Assembly (NCBI GenBank): GCA_013368325.1
Contig: JAACJK010000221.1
Coordinates: 682,001-746,000, forward strand
Direction of reading: 5' to 3'
Length of the DNA stretch: 64,000 nucleotides
Source of the DNA: Ephemerocybe angulata
Lineage: Eukaryota > Basidiomycota > Agaricomycetes > Agaricales > Psathyrellaceae
Shown piece by piece: positions 60,128 through 64,000 of the stretch. Numbering within the stretch: position 1 is the stretch's first letter; the number at the start of each line of letters is the position of its first letter. Below the pieces are notes generated by a model that saw nothing but the letters and a program-made list of their open reading frames with translations, searched no databases and was not told where the DNA came from. A program made the position numbers and the translations under genes.

Positions 60128-60770
60128 AACTTTTTACCTTATTCAGGTATTCTCACGTTTTGCGGCTTACCCAGGATCCTATTCCTTCCTGTTGCTTTCA
60201 AGTTTCTACGTACCCCTACTACTTGCTAAACAATGCTCCTGTTCAGTGTTAACAAGGATCCCATTTTAACACCAGACCTTCTCAATGGAACCGCAGATTG
60301 TGTGGTGTACATATGTAGTCGTCCTCAACTCCTCTCGCAATCTTGCTGTCCCAGTTTTATCTGCATGGTATTGAACCGAAAGGTGGCGGCGTAGCGATGC
60401 ATTCAATTGAGCTTTGGTCAGCCCCCGGCCGCAGTAAACTACCTGCTGTAGGTTCATTTCAAACACTTGGAGCCTCACGTATTTTGCCTCAAGTGTCCTT
60501 TATTCCAGCTCCGGTGTACACGGGGAAAGCGTACGCGGGAATACAGCTGCCCATGAACTCAAGCCGCAATATTCCATACCTGATTGCTCTGTGGAACGGC
60601 AGCCTTGAGGTCGTTGTGAACGTCTTTCACGAGATAAGATAAGATCTTGGACTGATGGTGCCAAGCCCAGCACACAGTGCACACTCCAGGAATGCCATAA
60701 TCGCTTCTTTGCCTCCAACCACCGACTTCGAGGTGACTCTGCGCCAATCTACAGGCGTTTCTCGTAGCCT
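60128..60770. other. Intergenic
   Basis: 643 bp between the tRNA terminator and the F-box gene; only shadow frames. Confidence 0.5.
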
Positions 60771-62555
60771 TTGCTAACAACAAGCTCCCAGGGCGAAATG
60801 TGGTCAACTATCACGGAGAGGCTGATACACGACGCCCAGACAGCACCGACCTCTGCCGCTGATACTCATCGGTCAAGGGTGGTCGAACGGATCCACGAAG
60901 TCGAAGGCGAGCTCCGAGCACTGAAGACTTGTCACAACACGCTTGCACCAATCAGCCGTCTCCCTGCGGAAGTTATGATGATCATCTTTATGACTCTGGC
61001 AGGCCTGCTGGAAGAGGACTTCGACTGGAAGAAGGACGCTCGAAAAGTCCTCTCGTGGATTCGCGTCAGCCACGTTTCCTCCCATTGGAGGGGGATCGTC
61101 ATCGACTGTGCAGCGATTTGGGCAACTATTCCGGTTGACACCGACAAGTATGTTTCTCATCTCCAGACCATGCTTGGTCGTTCGAGAGACGCTCCTCTTT
61201 CCATCAAGTTGCACAATCCACCGGCACGCCATTACCATACTCCCCAGCCTCGCCCAGCCACTGATGCGTTGGATATCTTTCAACCTCATTTACACCGCAT
61301 CAGGGACCTTGAGATTATTGACGATGTCAACGTGATCACCAAGTTCTCGGATGCTGGCCAAATGCTCTGCTCCCTTACTCTCAAGCATGAGGCAGACAAT
61401 GCCGGGCCCAACAGGGAGCATTTCTTCCGGATGGAGCAGCTGCCTTGCCTCGAGCGACTTCATATCGAAGGTATGGGCTTCATAGAATGGAAGCTTCTGC
61501 CGTTGGGGCACAATATCACTTCCCTCCACATGCAAGCCCCTTATCATTACCGCACAGGATCGCGGCCATCTGCCCATGGCCTACTCAAGTCCCTTAGGGA
61601 GATGCCCCAACTTCATACTCTGTATCTGGAAAGACACCTTCCTGCAGATTTCAACACCGTCCCACCCCACACATCTCCTGGCGTTGGCGTTGCCATTTGC
61701 CCTGCCCTGGAAACCTTGTTTCTCGAGGATTCGTTTCATATTATCACGGAATTCCTTCGTCATGCTCAAGTACCCAAGATTAACACAGTCACCTTCCGTA
61801 TGGCCACCCTTGACCGAAGAACAGAAAACTTCCATCCCCTCGAGCTGAGGAAATTGCTCCTCGGTTTCGTGCCACCATCATGGAAACCCGGAAAGGGCGC
61901 GGTTCAAATGCTCGAGTTCTATTCATACCAGTATTCCGGCGACGCGGAACTTCAATTTATAATCACCTTCGATACCCCGAGGACCGATGAGGATGACGCG
62001 AGCTTGGCTATCATCAAGATGAGTGCTGGTTCTATAGGAGAGTACCTCAGCGTATTCGTGGAACAACTGGACTTCTCGAAGCTGGTTTATGTGCGAGTGG
62101 ACACTGACATTATGTCTCCTAGTGACTGGGGAAATGTCAGCAGGCTTGAGATGCTGCAGACGATTGCTATATGTTGGCAAGCACTGCACATTCTCCTGGC
62201 CGTCATCCACGAGGGAAACCCCGGCGGTGCAACCTCTAACACTCGACTTGACAATTCTTACGCACCAGTCCCTTTCCCTGCGCTTACAAGAATCGAAGTG
62301 GAATGGTCAGAATGGGATCGAAGTCAAGCGCTGGACGATCTGGGCTGGGAGAAAGTGCGCTACCTCAGCGAAGTCCTTTCCTCCCGACCAAAAAGTAACC
62401 GCATCCACACTCTGGATTTTCGTTCTGGCTGCCCCAAATTTACCATGTCGCACTACGATCTCCTTCGGAATTCCGCCCCTGACCTTGAAGTCATCTTCGA
62501 AGACGGAGGGCCGGATTCAGACGAAAATGGATATCTTGAATTGGAGGGTGAGTGA
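60771..62555 (+). CDS. F-box protein, intronless
   Basis: Likely SCF ubiquitin-ligase substrate receptor of the expanded Agaricomycete F-box group. The frame of 594 residues has no introns. After a helical lead-in (RVVERIHEVEGELRALKTCH) comes the F-box, ISRLPAEVMMIIFMTLAG, continuing RVSHVSSHWRGIVIDCAAIW, the W-rich second half typical of this family. The rest is an irregular leucine-rich region (LEIIDDVNVITKF, MPQLHTLYLERHLP, ICPALETLFLEDSF) without strict repeats. A second ATG 27 nt downstream (MWSTITERL) could be the start. The target is unknown; such genes turn over quickly between species. Confidence 0.85.
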   Translation: MLTTSSQGEMWSTITERLIHDAQTAPTSAADTHRSRVVERIHEVEGELRALKTCHNTLAPISRLPAEVMMIIFMTLAGLLEEDFDWKKDARKVLSWIRVSHVSSHWRGIVIDCAAIWATIPVDTDKYVSHLQTMLGRSRDAPLSIKLHNPPARHYHTPQPRPATDALDIFQPHLHRIRDLEIIDDVNVITKFSDAGQMLCSLTLKHEADNAGPNREHFFRMEQLPCLERLHIEGMGFIEWKLLPLGHNITSLHMQAPYHYRTGSRPSAHGLLKSLREMPQLHTLYLERHLPADFNTVPPHTSPGVGVAICPALETLFLEDSFHIITEFLRHAQVPKINTVTFRMATLDRRTENFHPLELRKLLLGFVPPSWKPGKGAVQMLEFYSYQYSGDAELQFIITFDTPRTDEDDASLAIIKMSAGSIGEYLSVFVEQLDFSKLVYVRVDTDIMSPSDWGNVSRLEMLQTIAICWQALHILLAVIHEGNPGGATSNTRLDNSYAPVPFPALTRIEVEWSEWDRSQALDDLGWEKVRYLSEVLSSRPKSNRIHTLDFRSGCPKFTMSHYDLLRNSAPDLEVIFEDGGPDSDENGYLELEGE

Positions 62556-63190
62556 CGATGGCGGGACTCAATGTTGTCAGGTCCTCAACAGTATTCAATT
62601 GTACCGCTCTTCCAGATTACACATCGTAAGCACCGTATATATCCCATTGTAGTCCTTATATGGCGCATAGCTCTACCATTGCGCTGTTCTCGAGCCTGAG
62701 TTAGGTAGGTAGGTAGTTATGAAGGCATGTGGTCTCACTCCGGAACTACGAGGCTCGCTGTGGCGCGCCCGAACGATGCACCTCCCGCTCAGATTAGCAC
62801 GCTGTGCTCGCTCGGGACACTGCCAGCCTTTCCCATGATGCGTTTTTTGAGAGGTCTGACGGTGTGTAAAGGCTTGCTTTAGTGACCAGGCCTGGCTGCA
62901 TTGCCTATATCCTATGATACATTTTTCCAGTTCCAGTTTCCAGTACCATCTTCCAAACTTATGTGAAATCCCATCCCTGCCTTAGGCGACGAACGTACCA
63001 CCGGGGAAGACTTTACTGTGAGGAACTCTTGAATAAGCACGACATCAAGGCTCCGAAGAATCCTGACAGGCGGAGAAATAAGCTTCTCTATAGTACTCGA
63101 GAATTCCATATAAGAGACGCCACAATAGCTTGTAAAGCCAAGCTTACTCATTTCGCACCCCTTTCACAGTGTAATCAACAAATACTCACT
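62556..63190. repeat. Intergenic with a short TAGG repeat
   Basis: 635 bp without a gene. A small tetranucleotide run, TAGGTAGGTAGGTAG, lies at 62702-62716. An AT-rich segment near 63080-63130 precedes the broken secreted-protein gene. Confidence 0.5.
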
Positions 63191-63674
63191 ATGAAGTACC
63201 CTCTGTACGTTCTCCCGCCAACCCCTCTCTTGCAGCCATCCATTGATCCAACAACCCCACACCAGGTTCCCTACCCTGCACAATCCTCGCCACCATAGCT
63301 TGCGCCAACGCAAAGCTGCGCCTAACAAACTTCACCGTCGGCGAGGACGCAGAAATTCTCTGGAACCCCCCACGCCGGTCCCGACGATACCACACCCCTC
63401 ACCTTCCTCCTGGGCTCCCTCAACACCATATTCGCGGTATACCAGAACTTCGGGACTGACTCAGCACAGTTGGAAAAACTCGACATCACGTTCGACGCTG
63501 GCCTCACGCCAGGGTAAGTGGTACTTGATGGTGTGAGGCTTCAATGAGCGATACTGACTCTGGAAACTCATCTTCAGCAACTACACCATCCGGGCGTTCG
63601 AGTTCGTGAAGCCACCAGCTCCCGACTACGTCAGAGAGTGGACTGGTCCCTTTGAGCTTGTGCTGAAAGAGTAA
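63191..63674 (+). pseudogene. Secreted beta-sandwich-like protein gene, frame broken
   Basis: A small secreted-protein gene can be followed in pieces. A hydrophobic SLPCTILATIACANA leader leads into LRLTNFTVGEDAEILWN; after a run of six C (63366-63371) the coding sense continues in another frame as PDDTTPLTFLLGSLNTIFAV, YQNFGTDSAQLEKLDITFDA, then through a normal 64-nt intron (63514-63577) to NYTIRAFEFVKPPAPDYVRE and a stop at 63674. The start codon MKYPL (63191) with donor GTACGT also fails to join the leader in frame. Two frame breaks suggest decay, although the C6 run is a classic place for a sequence error. The fold is a guess; function unknown. Confidence 0.5.
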
Positions 63675-64000
63675 TACATCAGTATGATAGGCGCATTACT
63701 GCCCAGCTGTGATGAATTATGGTTTAAATTGCCGTACATCGGGCCGTGGCAATTTAAGCGCTCGGGCGCTTCTTTCATAAACTCGAACCTTCCTCCTTAG
63801 GGTAAACATACCGGAAGAACTCCAGATACACACATGTACCCGCCCGTCTACCGTACCCAAGACCCAAAACCAAAACGTCACAAAGTGTATACTGTAGACA
63901 TAAATGATAGAGAACGAGTGTCTATATAATCGCCAAATCTGAGGGATAGAGTCAACACTATAAGACAAGGAAAGGATAGGGGCCAAGATAAGGTGGAGTG
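63675..64000. other. Right edge, nothing seen
   Basis: The last 326 bp are AT-rich flank with no supported gene. Confidence 0.4.

Overview
The window reads as nuclear DNA of a filamentous basidiomycete (Agaricomycetes). Evidence: dense genes on both strands, many short (about 45-65 nt) GT-AG introns with CTAAC/CTAAT-like branch sites, a divergent intron-containing H2A/H2B pair, Agaricomycete families (DUF6534 membrane proteins, secreted GMC aryl-alcohol oxidase, aryl-alcohol dehydrogenase, F-box proteins) and a DASH/Dam1 subunit. Exon models were built by hand from splice sites and frame; where a protein length is given, the exon lengths add up to whole codons.

Layout. 1-1.5 kb: divergent histone H2A (-) and H2B (+). 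1.5-5.8 kb: D-amino-acid oxidase locus with an intact gene and an inverted, decayed partial copy. 5.8-12.8 kb: degenerate DNA, then two tandem DUF6534 membrane-protein genes (the first frameshifted) flanking a small secreted-protein gene. 13-17.5 kb: an ALY/Yra1-type mRNA export factor, a 6-phosphofructo-2-kinase whose phosphatase His is replaced by Ser, and a decayed aryl-alcohol dehydrogenase. 18-25.3 kb: K+/H+ antiporter, GFA-family zinc protein (-), MAPEG-family protein. 25.6-31.5 kb: a 70-residue unknown and Dam1 (-), a glutamine-synthetase-like enzyme, a Ran1/Ksp1-type kinase. 32-40.4 kb: complex I subunit NDUFB7, a disordered protein, an F-box gene (-) and the autophagy scaffold ATG11. 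41.5-48 kb: sugar transporter and secreted GMC oxidoreductase (-). 51.7-58.4 kb: PP1 catalytic subunit (-) and a large PH-domain protein (-). 60-64 kb: intron-containing tRNA-Tyr(GTA), an intronless F-box protein and a broken secreted-protein gene.

Most genes are unrelated housekeeping or metabolic functions rather than one pathway. Lignocellulose-related genes occur (GMC oxidase, aryl-alcohol dehydrogenase remnant, sugar transporter) but are scattered. No transposon, CRISPR or biosynthetic cluster was recognised.

The most unusual signal is splicing. The F-box gene at 34.3-35.2 kb is best explained by a one-nucleotide exon (position 35114) between two ordinary introns. Several other genes carry very short exons (13, 15, 21, 24, 26 and 29 nt), and the D-amino-acid oxidase uses a GC-AG intron inside its FAD-binding motif.
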